From Halorussus aquaticus (GTDB lineage Archaea > Halobacteriota > Halobacteria > Halobacteriales > Haladaptataceae): a stretch of 64,000 nt of DNA. This document shows, piece by piece, positions 1 through 8,551 of the stretch. The notes under the pieces are model-generated. The model was given only the letters and a program-made list of their open reading frames with translations, searched no databases and was not told the DNA's origin. The DNA is taken from positions 62,001 through 126,000 of the forward strand of contig NZ_CP100400.1 in NCBI RefSeq assembly GCF_024218795.1, in the 5' to 3' direction. The position numbers and the translations under genes are program-made. The first letter of the stretch is position 1, and the number at the start of each line of letters is the position of its first letter.

Positions 1-126
1 CTCGTCGGCGTCGAACGCGACGGCGAGTTCCTGACCGCCGACGACGTGCGAATCGAAGACGGCGACAAACTCGTCGTGGCCGGAACCGACGCGACGATTC
101 GGGAGTTCGAACGCCAGTTCGCGTGA
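1..126 (+). CDS. C-terminal end of a TrkA-C (RCK_C) domain protein, partial
   Basis: The first 41 codons read as the tail of a larger protein that starts before the window. The pattern is a short beta-rich stretch with the phrase DGDKLVVAGTD followed by a small helix ending REFERQFA. This is the usual last strand and helix of an RCK_C/TrkA-C ligand-binding domain, found at the end of potassium uptake regulators and of some antiporters. Because only the tail is present, the exact transporter or regulator cannot be named. Confidence 0.7.
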   Translation, partial: LVGVERDGEFLTADDVRIEDGDKLVVAGTDATIREFERQFA

Positions 127-201
127 GTCGTCTCCGAGAGATAGCCCGCCTCGAAGAAACGGAACGAACGCGAAAGAGAATAACTGAGACGACTCGGAGG
201 G

Positions 202-303
202 CTACTCGCCGTCCTCGGATTCGCGGGCCTCTTTGCGTCCTCGCTTGGTGAAATACCGACTGAGCCATTTCGGCCCCTTGTAGACGCGTTCCGTTTTAGC
301 CAT
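202..303 (-). CDS. Small basic protein, 33 aa
   Basis: A 33-codon frame with ATG and TAG encodes a strongly basic N-terminal part (MAKTERVYKGPKWLSRYF, then TKRGRKEA) and a short acidic tail. The positive charge is unlike the acidic proteome around it, which would fit binding to nucleic acid or ribosome. An AT-rich TATA-like element lies about 35 bases before the ATG on the minus strand. I do not recognise a family. It could also be an accidental frame, but the clean composition and codon use favour a gene. Confidence 0.45.
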   Translation of the reverse strand: MAKTERVYKGPKWLSRYFTKRGRKEARESEDGE

Positions 304-362
304 CGTCGCTCTATCGGTAAGTAGCGCCCGCTACCATTTAGTAGTTTTCTTCGTTCAGTCCT

Positions 363-647
363 TCAGAGAACGATGAGAACACCGATACCTCCGAGGACGA
401 GGGCACCGACGAGCAAAATTTGGGTAACGAATAAATAGCGACCGCTGTCGTTCACTTGCCCCCTGTTATGAGCGATTGCCTCGTTGTGGCCTTCCAACAA
501 CTCGACGTAGATGTCGGTCCGACCATCACCGTCCTCGAAGTTAGCGTGGACGTACGTTGGTCCCGGACCGAAGTCCGGACTCGAGGTGCTGTAGGTGAAG
601 ACTCCCGCTACGATAGACCCGATGACGAGCGCACCACCCGTTTTCAT
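363..647 (-). CDS. Small membrane protein, unknown function
   Basis: The 94-residue product has a hydrophobic segment at about residues 4-18 and a second at about 72-94 that forms the C-terminus. Between them is a polar loop rich in Asp, Glu and Gly, probably outside the cell. It starts 33 bases after the stop of the upstream gene on the same strand (681-1118), so the two are likely one transcription unit. No catalytic motif is visible and I do not recognise a family. Confidence 0.6.
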   Translation of the reverse strand: MKTGGALVIGSIVAGVFTYSTSSPDFGPGPTYVHANFEDGDGRTDIYVELLEGHNEAIAHNRGQVNDSGRYLFVTQILLVGALVLGGIGVLIVL

Positions 648-680
648 CCAGATGTTGACCGGAATCGTCTGTTGGGTGAT

Positions 681-1118
681 TTAGGCCGCGGATGCTATTG
701 CACCGAGAAGGATAACTTCGGCCCGTACTGTCCGCACTGCCTTGTCGTCCGTATCCGAGAGGACGCGCAACTGTTCTGATAGCACCGACTCTGCTCTATC
801 GAGAGTCCGTTCTAGCGTCTCCGTCTTCGTTCTTGGATGCTCGGGGATGTCTAACTGCCCGAAGTGGACTTCTTCGTCTTCCAGAACGGGGTCCCCGAAG
901 CTAAACCGCCGACGAAGAAGGTAATCGAGGAACAAGACGGTGCCACAGAGTACAATCCATGTACCAACGAGTGGCCACCAAAACGAGACGATCGCATCGA
1001 CTGTCTCCCACCCCGACGTAACTGCTCTCCAGAAAAGTCCGATGAAGCCGGTGAGACGAAAAACGGCACTAACGACGAACGTAACGGCGAGAAGACGACC
1101 GAGACTCCGTTCGCTCAT
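681..1118 (-). CDS. Two-TM membrane protein, unknown function
   Basis: The 145-residue product has two membrane segments at about residues 8-33 and 44-68, followed by a basic RRRF stop-transfer signal. A cytoplasmic tail with a helical, charged stretch (about 95-125) can form a coiled coil. The C-terminus (VILLGAIASAA) is again hydrophobic. It heads a probable two-gene unit with the small membrane gene 33 bases downstream. A TATA-like box sits about 25 bases before the ATG, so the mRNA is probably leaderless. Function is unknown. Confidence 0.6.
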   Translation of the reverse strand: MSERSLGRLLAVTFVVSAVFRLTGFIGLFWRAVTSGWETVDAIVSFWWPLVGTWIVLCGTVLFLDYLLRRRFSFGDPVLEDEEVHFGQLDIPEHPRTKTETLERTLDRAESVLSEQLRVLSDTDDKAVRTVRAEVILLGAIASAA

Positions 1119-1138
1119 GCGACTACTTTCCCACGATA

Positions 1139-1147
1139 CATTTAATA
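1139..1147 (-). promoter_or_regulatory. TATA-like box of the membrane-protein pair
   Basis: On the minus strand the bases read tattaaatg, centred about 25 bases before the ATG at 1118. This spacing puts transcription start at or next to the start codon. Confidence 0.45.
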
Positions 1148-1236
1148 CGATTCTGGTTTGGGAGTAGAAAGGATAACCGCGTTCCGTCGGAGTCGCACCA
1201 ACGGCCTTTTCGCCGCGACACGTCTACGTCTCGCCG

Positions 1237-2265
1237 ATGACTGCCGCCATCGAAGTCGAAGACCTTCGGAAGCAGTACGAGGGGGTACGGGCGCTCGACG
1301 GAGTGTCGCTGTCGGTACCCGAAGGGAGTTTCTTCGGCCTGCTCGGGCCGAACGGCGCGGGCAAGACGACCTTCATCAACATCCTCGTGGGGTTGGTCCG
1401 GCGGAGCGGCGGCCGGGCCGAGGTGTTCGGCCACGACGTGGAGGACGACTACCGCGAGGCCCGCGACGCCATCGGTCTCGCGCCACAGGAGTTCAACGTG
1501 GACCACTTCTTCCCGGTGCGCGAAGTGCTGGAACACAAGGCGGGCTACCACGGGATTCCGGCCGACGAGGCCCGCGAGCGCGCCGACGAGGTGTTGAAAC
1601 AGGTCGGCATCTACGAGAAGCGCGACACCCGGTTCAACTGGCTGTCGGGCGGGATGAAGCGCCGGTTCATGCTGGCGCGGGCGCTCATCACCGACCCCGA
1701 CCTGCTGATTCTGGACGAACCGACCGCCGGGGTTGACGTGCAGTTGCGCCACGACCTCTGGGACCTCATCACCGAACTCAACGAGTCGGGCACCACGATT
1801 CTGCTCACGACCCACTACATCGAGGAGGCCGAGCGCCTCTGCGACGAGGTGGCGATTCTCGACTCGGGCAACCTGCTCACCGTGGCGACCCCCGAGGAAC
1901 TGATGGACCGCGGCCCGGACAAGATTCGGGTCACGCTCCGGAACGCGCCCGCGAGCGTGCCCGACCTGCCGATGCTCTCGGGGACCCGCGGGGCGTCCGA
2001 CGAGGGCCGCGTCGAGAGCGTCGAACTCGACGGCGACCAACTGGTCGTCACCGCGACGCAGGGCGGACTCGTCGCGCCCGACCTCGTGCGGGCGCTCGAC
2101 CGTGCCGGTCTCGAAATCGTGGACTTCGACATCTCCCGGACCTCGCTCGAAGAGGTGTTCGTGGACATGACTCGCGAGGGCGGCAGCGACCAGTCGGCCG
2201 AGGCGGTCGCGGCGGACGGCGGCCGCGACGCGACCGTCGGCGACGACGGAGGTGTCTCCGAATGA
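1237..2265 (+). CDS. ABC-2 type exporter, ATP-binding subunit
   Basis: This is the ATPase of a DrrA/CcmA-like ABC-2 exporter that powers efflux of a drug, lipid or polysaccharide. The Walker A motif GPNGAGKTT is at residues 37-45, the signature LSGGM at 136-140 and Walker B with its Glu (LLILDEP) at 156-162, followed by the switch His in TTHYIEEAE. After the nucleotide-binding domain there is an extra C-terminal domain of about 100 residues and an acidic tail, as is common for this group. The stop overlaps the ATG of the permease gene (ATGA), so the pair is translationally coupled. The substrate cannot be told. Confidence 0.92.
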   Translation: MTAAIEVEDLRKQYEGVRALDGVSLSVPEGSFFGLLGPNGAGKTTFINILVGLVRRSGGRAEVFGHDVEDDYREARDAIGLAPQEFNVDHFFPVREVLEHKAGYHGIPADEARERADEVLKQVGIYEKRDTRFNWLSGGMKRRFMLARALITDPDLLILDEPTAGVDVQLRHDLWDLITELNESGTTILLTTHYIEEAERLCDEVAILDSGNLLTVATPEELMDRGPDKIRVTLRNAPASVPDLPMLSGTRGASDEGRVESVELDGDQLVVTATQGGLVAPDLVRALDRAGLEIVDFDISRTSLEEVFVDMTREGGSDQSAEAVAADGGRDATVGDDGGVSE

Positions 2266-3047
2266 ACCTCCGCGGTCTCACTGGCTTCAAGACCCTCGCG
2301 CGTCGCGAAATCCTGCGGTTCCTCCGGCGGCCCCGCAACACCTTCGTCCCGCCGTTCGTGACGAACGTCCTCTACTTCTCGGTGTTCGGTGTCATCCTCG
2401 GGGACCGCGTCGGTCAAATCAGCATCGACGGCGGCGACCCCATCGACTACATCCTGTTCATCCTGCCCGGACTCGTCGTACTGGGGGCCATCTCGAACGC
2501 CTTCGAGAACGCCTCGTTCTCCATCTTCCACGGGCGCTGGAACGACTACATCGAGGAGACGCTCACCTCGCCGATGTCCTACTCGCGGATGGTCGTGGCC
2601 TACATCGTTGCGGGGGCGACCCGCGGCCTGCTGGTCGGGTCGCTCATCGCGGTCATCGGCGCGTTCTTCACCACGGTCGGCGTCGCGAAACCGCTCTATC
2701 TGGTCGCGTTCGGTCTGGTCGTCAGCCTGCTGTTCGCCAGTTTCGGCGTCGTGGTCGGTCTCTGGGCCGACGACTGGGACAACCTCACCATGATGAACCA
2801 GTTCATCGTCCGCCCCCTCGTCTTCTTCGGGGGCGTGTTCTACGCCATCCGGGAACTCCCCTCGCCGTATCAGGAACTCTCGATGCTGAACCCGATGGTC
2901 TACATGGTCAACGGCGTCCGGTACGGCTTTCTGGGCGTCTCGGAGGTGGACCCGAACTGGTCGCTGGCGGTCCTCTCGGGCCTCACCGCGGCCATCTTCG
3001 CGCTCGACGTCGTGCTGTTCAAGCGCGGGTACGGTCTGACGGACTGA
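2262..3047 (+). CDS. ABC-2 type exporter, permease subunit
   Basis: The 261-residue product has an N-terminal cytoplasmic amphipathic stretch and about six membrane segments, with the ABC-2 family signature region NQFIVRPLVFFGGVFYAI followed by LSMLNPMVYMVNGVRYGF. It pairs with the ATPase immediately upstream, whose stop codon its start overlaps by four bases. Together they would make a homodimeric exporter in the cytoplasmic membrane. Length and layout are normal for the family. Confidence 0.9.
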   Translation: MNLRGLTGFKTLARREILRFLRRPRNTFVPPFVTNVLYFSVFGVILGDRVGQISIDGGDPIDYILFILPGLVVLGAISNAFENASFSIFHGRWNDYIEETLTSPMSYSRMVVAYIVAGATRGLLVGSLIAVIGAFFTTVGVAKPLYLVAFGLVVSLLFASFGVVVGLWADDWDNLTMMNQFIVRPLVFFGGVFYAIRELPSPYQELSMLNPMVYMVNGVRYGFLGVSEVDPNWSLAVLSGLTAAIFALDVVLFKRGYGLTD

Positions 3048-3128
3048 GGCGATTGCGGAGGCGCGAGATGACCGCGAGCGCAGAAGAGTTTCCACCACAG
3101 TAATGTTTCCTACGAGTAACGTTCACCC

Positions 3129-3380
3129 GTGCCCTCCGAAACAATTGTCCTCCTCAGGTCGATTCGACGGTGGCTTCTAGTCGGTGTGTTCCTGCTGGGA
3201 GTCGGAGTCCTCACGCTGGCTCACACCGGCTATATCCTGACCAACACCGAGATACTGTACTGGCAGCGCCTCGTGTTCAGCATCGCGGGTGTCCTCGGAG
3301 GAGTCGTCGCGGGCGTTGCCGGAGTGAAGCTACTCGGCAAGCGTCCGACTTCTGCGCCCGACGAACAAGCGACCGAATGA
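3129..3380 (+). CDS. Small two-TM membrane protein
   Basis: The 83-residue product starts at GTG and has two membrane segments (about residues 13-35 and 48-70) joined by a short loop containing a Tyr-Trp-Gln-Arg stretch, then a polar tail. It follows the exporter permease by 81 bases on the same strand and might be co-transcribed, but the spacing does not require it. Related small haloarchaeal membrane proteins have no known function. Confidence 0.6.
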   Translation: MPSETIVLLRSIRRWLLVGVFLLGVGVLTLAHTGYILTNTEILYWQRLVFSIAGVLGGVVAGVAGVKLLGKRPTSAPDEQATE

Positions 3381-3424
3381 CTCTCTCAGGGAAACGACGA
3401 AGTTGGGTCAGTTCCTACTGGCCC

Positions 3425-4231
3425 TTACTCCACCCGAAACTGCCGCTCTCGGCCCTCGCCGTACATGTTCTTCGTCTCGCCGCCCTCGCCGCGGGCCTCC
3501 GCGTAGCAGGTGTAGGACCCCGTCGGCAGGTCCGAAAGCGTGACCGAGAACTCGCCCGACCCGCCGCCACCGTCGAGTTCCACGTAGTCGGTCCACTGCT
3601 TCTCGCCGTCCTCGCGCTGGTAGAAGAAGTGGCCCGTCACATCGTCGTAGGCGTCCATCCCTTCCGCGGACCCGCGGAGCGTCACCTCGCTCCCGGCGTC
3701 GTTCGTCTCCGGGGCCAGCGTCTCCACCCGGAGGCAGTTGGTCGAGGGACCCGAACAGGGATTGCCCGCCGTGACCGCGAGCGTCTCGCTGACGCGCCGC
3801 GACTGGCCCTCGTAGTCGGTCAGGGTCGCCTCGGCGCGGTACTCGTAGGTCCGGCCGGGTTCGAGACCCGACGCGGTGGCTTCGAGGTAGATATCGTCGG
3901 CGAGCGGGCCGGTCTCGGTGGCGAGTTGCCGCCACTTTGCTCTCGCTGCGGCGCTCGAGTCGCTCTTCGGTCTCGGCCGGTAGAACAAGTTCACCTCGAC
4001 CTCGTAATCGGTGTCGTACGCCGATTCGACCGCGGCGCGGAACGTGACGGCGGTGTCGCCGATTTCGGCGGGCCGGGCGTAGACGCCGCCCAACTGCCAG
4101 TTCCGTCCCACGCCGGACTCCGACCCGTCGGACGCGTCGCCCCCGTCCGAGCGCCGAGCCGCCGCGGTGATTCCCGTGCCTGTCGTGCCAGCGACCGCGT
4201 AGCCGAGGAGTTCGCGTCTGCTGAGTGCCAT
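3425..4231 (-). CDS. Tat-exported protein with fibronectin-like domain
   Basis: The start is taken at the ATG giving MALSRRELLGYAVAGTTGTG, a twin-arginine signal (SRRELLG), because an upstream in-frame ATG would put 14 extra residues before the signal. The mature part of about 240 residues is beta-rich. It holds a stretch of fibronectin type III character (GRTYEYRAEATLTDYEG, then a Val/Thr-rich strand) and a second beta domain ending FRVE. No enzyme motif is seen. It is likely a folded secreted protein on the cell surface. There is no lipobox Cys after the signal, so it is probably released or weakly bound. Confidence 0.7.
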   Translation of the reverse strand: MALSRRELLGYAVAGTTGTGITAAARRSDGGDASDGSESGVGRNWQLGGVYARPAEIGDTAVTFRAAVESAYDTDYEVEVNLFYRPRPKSDSSAAARAKWRQLATETGPLADDIYLEATASGLEPGRTYEYRAEATLTDYEGQSRRVSETLAVTAGNPCSGPSTNCLRVETLAPETNDAGSEVTLRGSAEGMDAYDDVTGHFFYQREDGEKQWTDYVELDGGGGSGEFSVTLSDLPTGSYTCYAEARGEGGETKNMYGEGRERQFRVE

Positions 4232-4409
4232 CCGTTCCGCGCACTCGCCGGAACCGTCATGAATCCGCGTCACCGTTCCGCCGGAAATCGGCCGTTTCCG
4301 ACTTCACGTCCCCGGTAAGCTCCGCTTTCCCCGACGTTTCGAGTGTCTTCACGTCTGCCGAGTGCTTCGACGGGTACCGGGCGTCTTCACCACCCGTGGA
4401 GTCGCCGGG

Positions 4410-5372
4410 TTACTCCTCCCACGGTTCGCCGCCCTGCTGGTCGCCGAACAGTTCGCGCATCAGCGTCACGATGCTCTCGGGCGGGAACTGGCCGCGCTCG
4501 GTCACGATGGCGTCCACGTACCGCGGCGGCGTCACGTCGAAGGCCGGGTTCTCGACGGTCACGTCGCCGATCTCCTCCTCCTCGTCGAGGGTGAGGACCT
4601 CGCGCTCGTCCCGCATCTCGATTTCGACGGTGTGGCCCGTCATCGTGTCGGGGTGGAGCTTCAGCGTCTGGGCCGCGACCATGACGGGGACGCCGCGCTC
4701 GCGGGCGTTGACAGCCAGCCCCGAGGTACCGACCTTGTTGATGACCGACCCGTCGGCCGCGATGGAGTCCGCGCCGACCAGCACGTGGTCGGTCTGGTCG
4801 AGGTATCGGCGGGCGGCGTTGTCCACGATGAGCGTGACCGGCACGCCCATGTCCCGCAGCCATCGAGCGGTGATGTGACCCTGCTTTCTCGGGCGGGTCT
4901 CCTTGACGATGGCGTGAATCTCCTTCCCTTGGTCCAGCGCCTTCTCGACGCACGAGAGCGCGTCCGTGGAGTGACAGTGGGTCATCACGGTGTCGCCGTC
5001 CCGGAGGCGGTTCGCACCGATGCGTCCGAGGTTGTCTTGGGCCTGCCCGAGTTCGCGCTGGAACTCGTCGGCGCTCTCGACCACGCTCTCGCGGAGGTCC
5101 GGGACCGAACGACCCTCCATCCCGCGGAGGACGTACCGCAATGCGTTGGGGAGGCTGACCGCGGTCGGCCGCGTCTCGCGGAGGCGACGGCCCGCGGCGC
5201 GCATCTCCGCCCGGAAGCTCTCGGGCGATTCGGCGTCGCTGTCCTCGGCCTGCGTGGCGAGCGCCCCCGCCGCGGCGTCGGCGATGGTCGCCGCGCCGCG
5301 AATCTCCATGTCGGCGATGTCGTCTGCGGCCTCCTCGACGGTCGGATGGATGTCTGCGTCGGAGTGACTCAT
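4410..5372 (-). CDS. Ribose-1,5-bisphosphate isomerase
   Basis: The enzyme turns ribose 1,5-bisphosphate into ribulose 1,5-bisphosphate in the archaeal AMP/nucleoside degradation pathway. It belongs to the eIF2B-alpha/MTNA superfamily. The sequence has the isomerase hallmarks: Cys133 in VMTHCHS and Asp202 in LVGADSI, the same two positions reported as catalytic in the characterised Thermococcus enzyme. The conserved ETRPRKQGHITA and NKVGTSGLAVNA blocks are present too. The 320-residue length is normal. The alternative, a translation factor eIF2B subunit, is less likely with this Cys/Asp pair. It appears to be a single-gene unit. Confidence 0.88.
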   Translation of the reverse strand: MSHSDADIHPTVEEAADDIADMEIRGAATIADAAAGALATQAEDSDAESPESFRAEMRAAGRRLRETRPTAVSLPNALRYVLRGMEGRSVPDLRESVVESADEFQRELGQAQDNLGRIGANRLRDGDTVMTHCHSTDALSCVEKALDQGKEIHAIVKETRPRKQGHITARWLRDMGVPVTLIVDNAARRYLDQTDHVLVGADSIAADGSVINKVGTSGLAVNARERGVPVMVAAQTLKLHPDTMTGHTVEIEMRDEREVLTLDEEEEIGDVTVENPAFDVTPPRYVDAIVTERGQFPPESIVTLMRELFGDQQGGEPWEE

Positions 5373-5450
5373 GACTGGCAGGTACGGGCCAAGGGGGGAA
5401 AAACGAACGGGTCGCCTACCGGTGAGAGCTCACCCAGCCTCACACGGAGG

Positions 5451-5774
5451 TCAGCGCGTCTGTTCGGGCAGGTCCACTTCCTCGGGCGACGGCATCCAGA
5501 AGACGTCCAGCGACACCGCCAGCGTGAAGGGCACGACCCAGACCAGAATCAGGGCGGTGCCCCGGTCCCGGACGCCGCTCCCGCCGAAGCCGATGAACCC
5601 CGAGAGCAGGATGGTGGTGACGACGTACAGCAGCGGGACGAGTAGCGCGGTGTACACCACCGTCCCCCACGTGGTCGAGAGCCGGAGGCGGAAGAAGCGG
5701 ATAGCGACCGCTGCCACGACCGTATTGACGACCATGATGAGCAGGAACCCGAAGACTGTGGCGACAGAGGCCAT
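5451..5774 (-). CDS. Three-TM membrane protein, unknown function
   Basis: The 107-residue product has three hydrophobic segments at about residues 4-26, 39-62 and 75-95 and a short acidic C-terminal tail ending DLPEQTR. Small proteins of this shape are common in haloarchaea and have no assigned role. It lies between hmgA and the ribose-1,5-bisphosphate isomerase gene on the same strand, 91 bases after hmgA. Confidence 0.6.
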   Translation of the reverse strand: MASVATVFGFLLIMVVNTVVAAVAIRFFRLRLSTTWGTVVYTALLVPLLYVVTTILLSGFIGFGGSGVRDRGTALILVWVVPFTLAVSLDVFWMPSPEEVDLPEQTR

Positions 5775-5865
5775 TGCTACCGGTCACTTGGAACTCGGCG
5801 CTCTTGTGGCTACCGGATGCGCGACGAACGACTGCGGTCGGTCTCGCCGAGCGTCCCCCGAACGC

Positions 5866-7137
5866 TTACCGCCCGAGGTCCTCGTGGGCGCTCGACAGGT
5901 GCCGGGAGGCTAGCGCCGCGAGCAGGGAGAGTTCCCCGGCGAGCGCGCCCACGGCGATGATTTCGGCGAGCGCGTCGGCGTTGCTTCCCGCGGGGTCGCC
6001 GCCGCCGCGGAGACCCAGTACGTCCAGCGCCTCGGACTGGGTGGGGAGTTTCGTCCCGCCGCCGACCGTGCCGACCTCCAGACTGGCGAGGCTCACGCTG
6101 GCGTAGAGGCCACCGTCGGACTCGTCCGACGAGCCTCCGCTCGCATCGCTCGCGGAGACCCCGTCGCGGGCCTCGACGGTCGTGATGGCGTTGCTCCCCT
6201 CCACGACCTGCGCGGCGTCCTGTCCGGTCGCGAGGAACGCCGCGGCGACCACGTTCGCGGCGTGGGCGTTGAAGCCGAGGCTCCCCGCCTTGGCGGACCC
6301 CACGAGGTTCTTGCGGGTGTTGGCCTCCTCGATGGCCTCGGGCGTGGTGTGCAGTCGCTCCTCGACCGTCTCGCGGGGAATCTTCACGTCCGCGGTGACG
6401 CTCCGACCCCGGCCCTCGACGGCGTTGATAGCGGCGGGCTTCTTGTCCGAGCAGAGGTTACCCGAGAGCGCGACGAGCGACGCGGCGGTCTCGTCCTCGA
6501 CTACTTGGGCGGCCTCTCGCGTGGCGATGGTCGCCATGTTCATCCCCATCGCGTCCTTGGTGTCGTAGACGAACCGCAGGAAGACGGAGTCGCCGACGAC
6601 GTAGGTGTCCACGTCGAGGAGTTCGCCGTGACTGGTCGTGGACTCGGCGGCCTCGCGCAGGCGTTCGGTGTTCTCGCCGACCCACGAGACGACCGCCTCG
6701 GCCTCGGCGATGCCGCCGACCCGGAACACCGGCGCGCGGGTCATCCCCGACTTGGTGACGCGAGCGTCCGCACCGCCCGCCCCGGCGATGACGGAGCATC
6801 CCCGATTCACGCTCGCGACCAGCGCGCCCTCGGTGGTCGCCAGCGGGAGGTAGTACTCGCCGTCGGCCGCGCCGCCCGCGACCTGCACGGGACCGACGAC
6901 GCCCATCGGAATCTGTGCCGCCCCGACCATGTTCTCGACGTTCGCGTCGGTGGCTTGCTCGGCGTCGAGCGCGAAGTCGCCGATAGTCTCCAGTTCGGCG
7001 TCGGTCTCGGCTTCGAGGAGTTGTCTCCGGGCCGCCGCCGCGGTCTCGGAGTCGGTGTGGTCCTCCAGTTCGTGCAGTCGAAGTTCGCCCTCGCGCACCT
7101 TCTCGGCCAGACGTGAAGGCTCGGAACCGTCGCTCAT
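5866..7137 (-). CDS. hmgA: Hydroxymethylglutaryl-CoA reductase (NADPH)
   Basis: This enzyme reduces HMG-CoA to mevalonate, the committed step towards archaeal isoprenoid lipids. The start is placed at the ATG giving MSDGSEPSRLAEKV. The class-I motifs are all visible: ENMVGAAQIPMGVVGPV (substrate loop), DAMGMNMA (cofactor and catalytic loop), GTVGGGTKLPTQ, and the catalytic His in HLSSAHEDLGR at the very C-terminus. A low-complexity loop (ASDASGGSSDESDGG) interrupts the region before the GTVGGGT motif, and its DNA (around 6135-6157) can fold into a hairpin. The 423-residue length is normal for soluble archaeal forms. Confidence 0.95.
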   Translation of the reverse strand: MSDGSEPSRLAEKVREGELRLHELEDHTDSETAAAARRQLLEAETDAELETIGDFALDAEQATDANVENMVGAAQIPMGVVGPVQVAGGAADGEYYLPLATTEGALVASVNRGCSVIAGAGGADARVTKSGMTRAPVFRVGGIAEAEAVVSWVGENTERLREAAESTTSHGELLDVDTYVVGDSVFLRFVYDTKDAMGMNMATIATREAAQVVEDETAASLVALSGNLCSDKKPAAINAVEGRGRSVTADVKIPRETVEERLHTTPEAIEEANTRKNLVGSAKAGSLGFNAHAANVVAAAFLATGQDAAQVVEGSNAITTVEARDGVSASDASGGSSDESDGGLYASVSLASLEVGTVGGGTKLPTQSEALDVLGLRGGGDPAGSNADALAEIIAVGALAGELSLLAALASRHLSSAHEDLGR

Positions 7138-7556
7138 GTCCGAACGGTTAGCCGGACGCCCCCTAACAGTTCCCATTCGGGTCGGGGGACCGCCGACTCG
7201 GCGCGGACAGGCGTTACCGCTGGCCCTTTCAGGGCACGCGACTACTTTTACTTTCACCGCGCTCATCCGTGATGTTTATGTCGGTCTCGTTCGTAGCTGA
7301 AATTGGTCCCCGAGTGGCCCCGGACGAGAGGGTGGATAGTTCCTGCACGCGACACTCGCCGCTCCGGTTCGGCGCGGAGCGAGTTCGATTCGGTCTCCAT
7401 CCGGCGAACTCCCGTACTCTGTCATCCCTACCGTACTCCGCGCTCGCGCTGCTCCGGGGACCGTTCTCCGCGACAGTCTCCAAGAGAGACTCTCCTCAGT
7501 TCGCGTACGGAACGCGAGTTCTCGGTCGGTGCCCCGCCGGGCGTCATCGCGACCGC
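7138..7556. other. Intergenic region with no supported gene
   Basis: These 419 bases lie between the starts or ends of two minus-strand genes. The frames that cross it have poor, Arg/Ser/Pro-rich composition and no recognisable start context. The part next to hmgA should hold its promoter, but no convincing TATA box is evident at the usual distance. Nothing else stands out. Confidence 0.5.
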
Positions 7557-8087
7557 TCAGAGCAACCGATACCGGCCGCGGCTCTCGCTGACCTCGCCCC
7601 GGCGGGCGAGTTTCCCGAGGGCGTCGCGAACGTACTCGGCCGGGACGCCGCGTTCGCTCGCGTACGCGACCACCTCGTCCTCGGTCGGTCGGTCGAGTTC
7701 GCGCAGCGCCGCCAGCACGGTGTCCTTCCGGGAACTGCCGCGGGTGCTGGCCGACCGATTCTCGACGCGTTCGGCGGCCTCGGCGACCGCCTCGGAGTCG
7801 ATGCCGGAGGCCTCCAGATACTCCTCGTCGGAGACGCCCGCGTCCTCGACCTGCTCGTCCATCTCGGCGAAGGAGTCGAGTTCCGCGTACGCCTCGCCCT
7901 CGTCTTGGCGGTTGGCGAGCATCGACGACCGGACCTCCCGGGCGTGGTCCTCGTCGTCGGTCTCCACGAACTTCCGGAGTTTCTCGAACTTCCGGCGCTT
8001 CCCGCACCGCGGACACTGGGTGGTCTCGGGCCGCCCTTCCACGATTTTGAGCGCCTGACAGTCGCTACACCCCACGACGGCGTACAT
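7557..8087 (-). CDS. Zinc-ribbon / winged-helix protein (DUF5817-like)
   Basis: The 176-residue product begins with a zinc ribbon using Cys7, Cys10, Cys25 and Cys28 (GCSDC and QCPRCGK), continues through a very acidic, Ala-rich middle section, and ends in a winged-helix-like domain (about 115-176: VLAALRELDRPTEDEVVAYA and further). This architecture matches a conserved haloarchaeal family of unknown function, and the ribbon plus winged helix suggests binding to DNA or RNA. It is transcribed alone. Confidence 0.75.
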   Translation of the reverse strand: MYAVVGCSDCQALKIVEGRPETTQCPRCGKRRKFEKLRKFVETDDEDHAREVRSSMLANRQDEGEAYAELDSFAEMDEQVEDAGVSDEEYLEASGIDSEAVAEAAERVENRSASTRGSSRKDTVLAALRELDRPTEDEVVAYASERGVPAEYVRDALGKLARRGEVSESRGRYRLL

Positions 8088-8212
8088 ACTCGCAGGTCGG
8101 GCTTTTTCGTACGTGAATCTTCGGTCTCGGCTGCAGAATCTGACTCGACTCTCCGACTCGATTACCCGTAGTCGAACTTTTAGGTAGCCAGCCCTCTTCG
8201 GTACAGTTAGAC

Positions 8213-8551
8213 ATGGAAATCGTACCCAAAGACGCCGAAGAGTCCACGGAAGCGGTCGAGGGCGTCCACCTCTCGCTGCTCGCCGGGGCCGAGGAGATGA
8301 ACGTCCAGCACTTCTCCATCGAACCCGGCGCGGAGGTGCCCGAACACAGCCACGACAACGAGCAGACCGGCTACATCACCAATGGCACGCTGACCTTCCT
8401 CGTGGACGGCGAGGAACTCGACGTGAGCGAGGGCGACTCCTACGCCATCCCGGCCGACGAACCCCACGCTGCCGAGAACCGGGGCGACGTGCCCGTGGAG
8501 GGCGTGGACATCTTCAGTCCGCCGCGCGAGAACCCGGACTGGAAGGACTGA
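8213..8551 (+). CDS. Cupin-domain protein
   Basis: The 112-residue product is a single small cupin barrel. Motif 1 is seen as PEHSHDNEQTGYITNG with metal ligands His45, His47 and probably Glu50 or Gln51. Motif 2 is seen as YAIPADEPHAAENRG with His85. Proteins of this size bind a divalent metal and act as small-molecule enzymes or sensors, but the substrate cannot be told. A TATA-like sequence (acttttaggt, around 8176) lies about 35 bases before the ATG. A T-run shortly after the stop (8556-8562) could end the transcript. Confidence 0.85.
   Translation: MEIVPKDAEESTEAVEGVHLSLLAGAEEMNVQHFSIEPGAEVPEHSHDNEQTGYITNGTLTFLVDGEELDVSEGDSYAIPADEPHAAENRGDVPVEGVDIFSPPRENPDWKD

Noticed and set aside
6135-6157. 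hmgA loop as a fourth member of the in-frame hairpin family
   Set aside because: The DNA forms a stem (ctccgc/gcggag), but its sequence does not share the gaggcg...ccgcgag pattern well enough to group it with cofC, purC and the GNAT gene.
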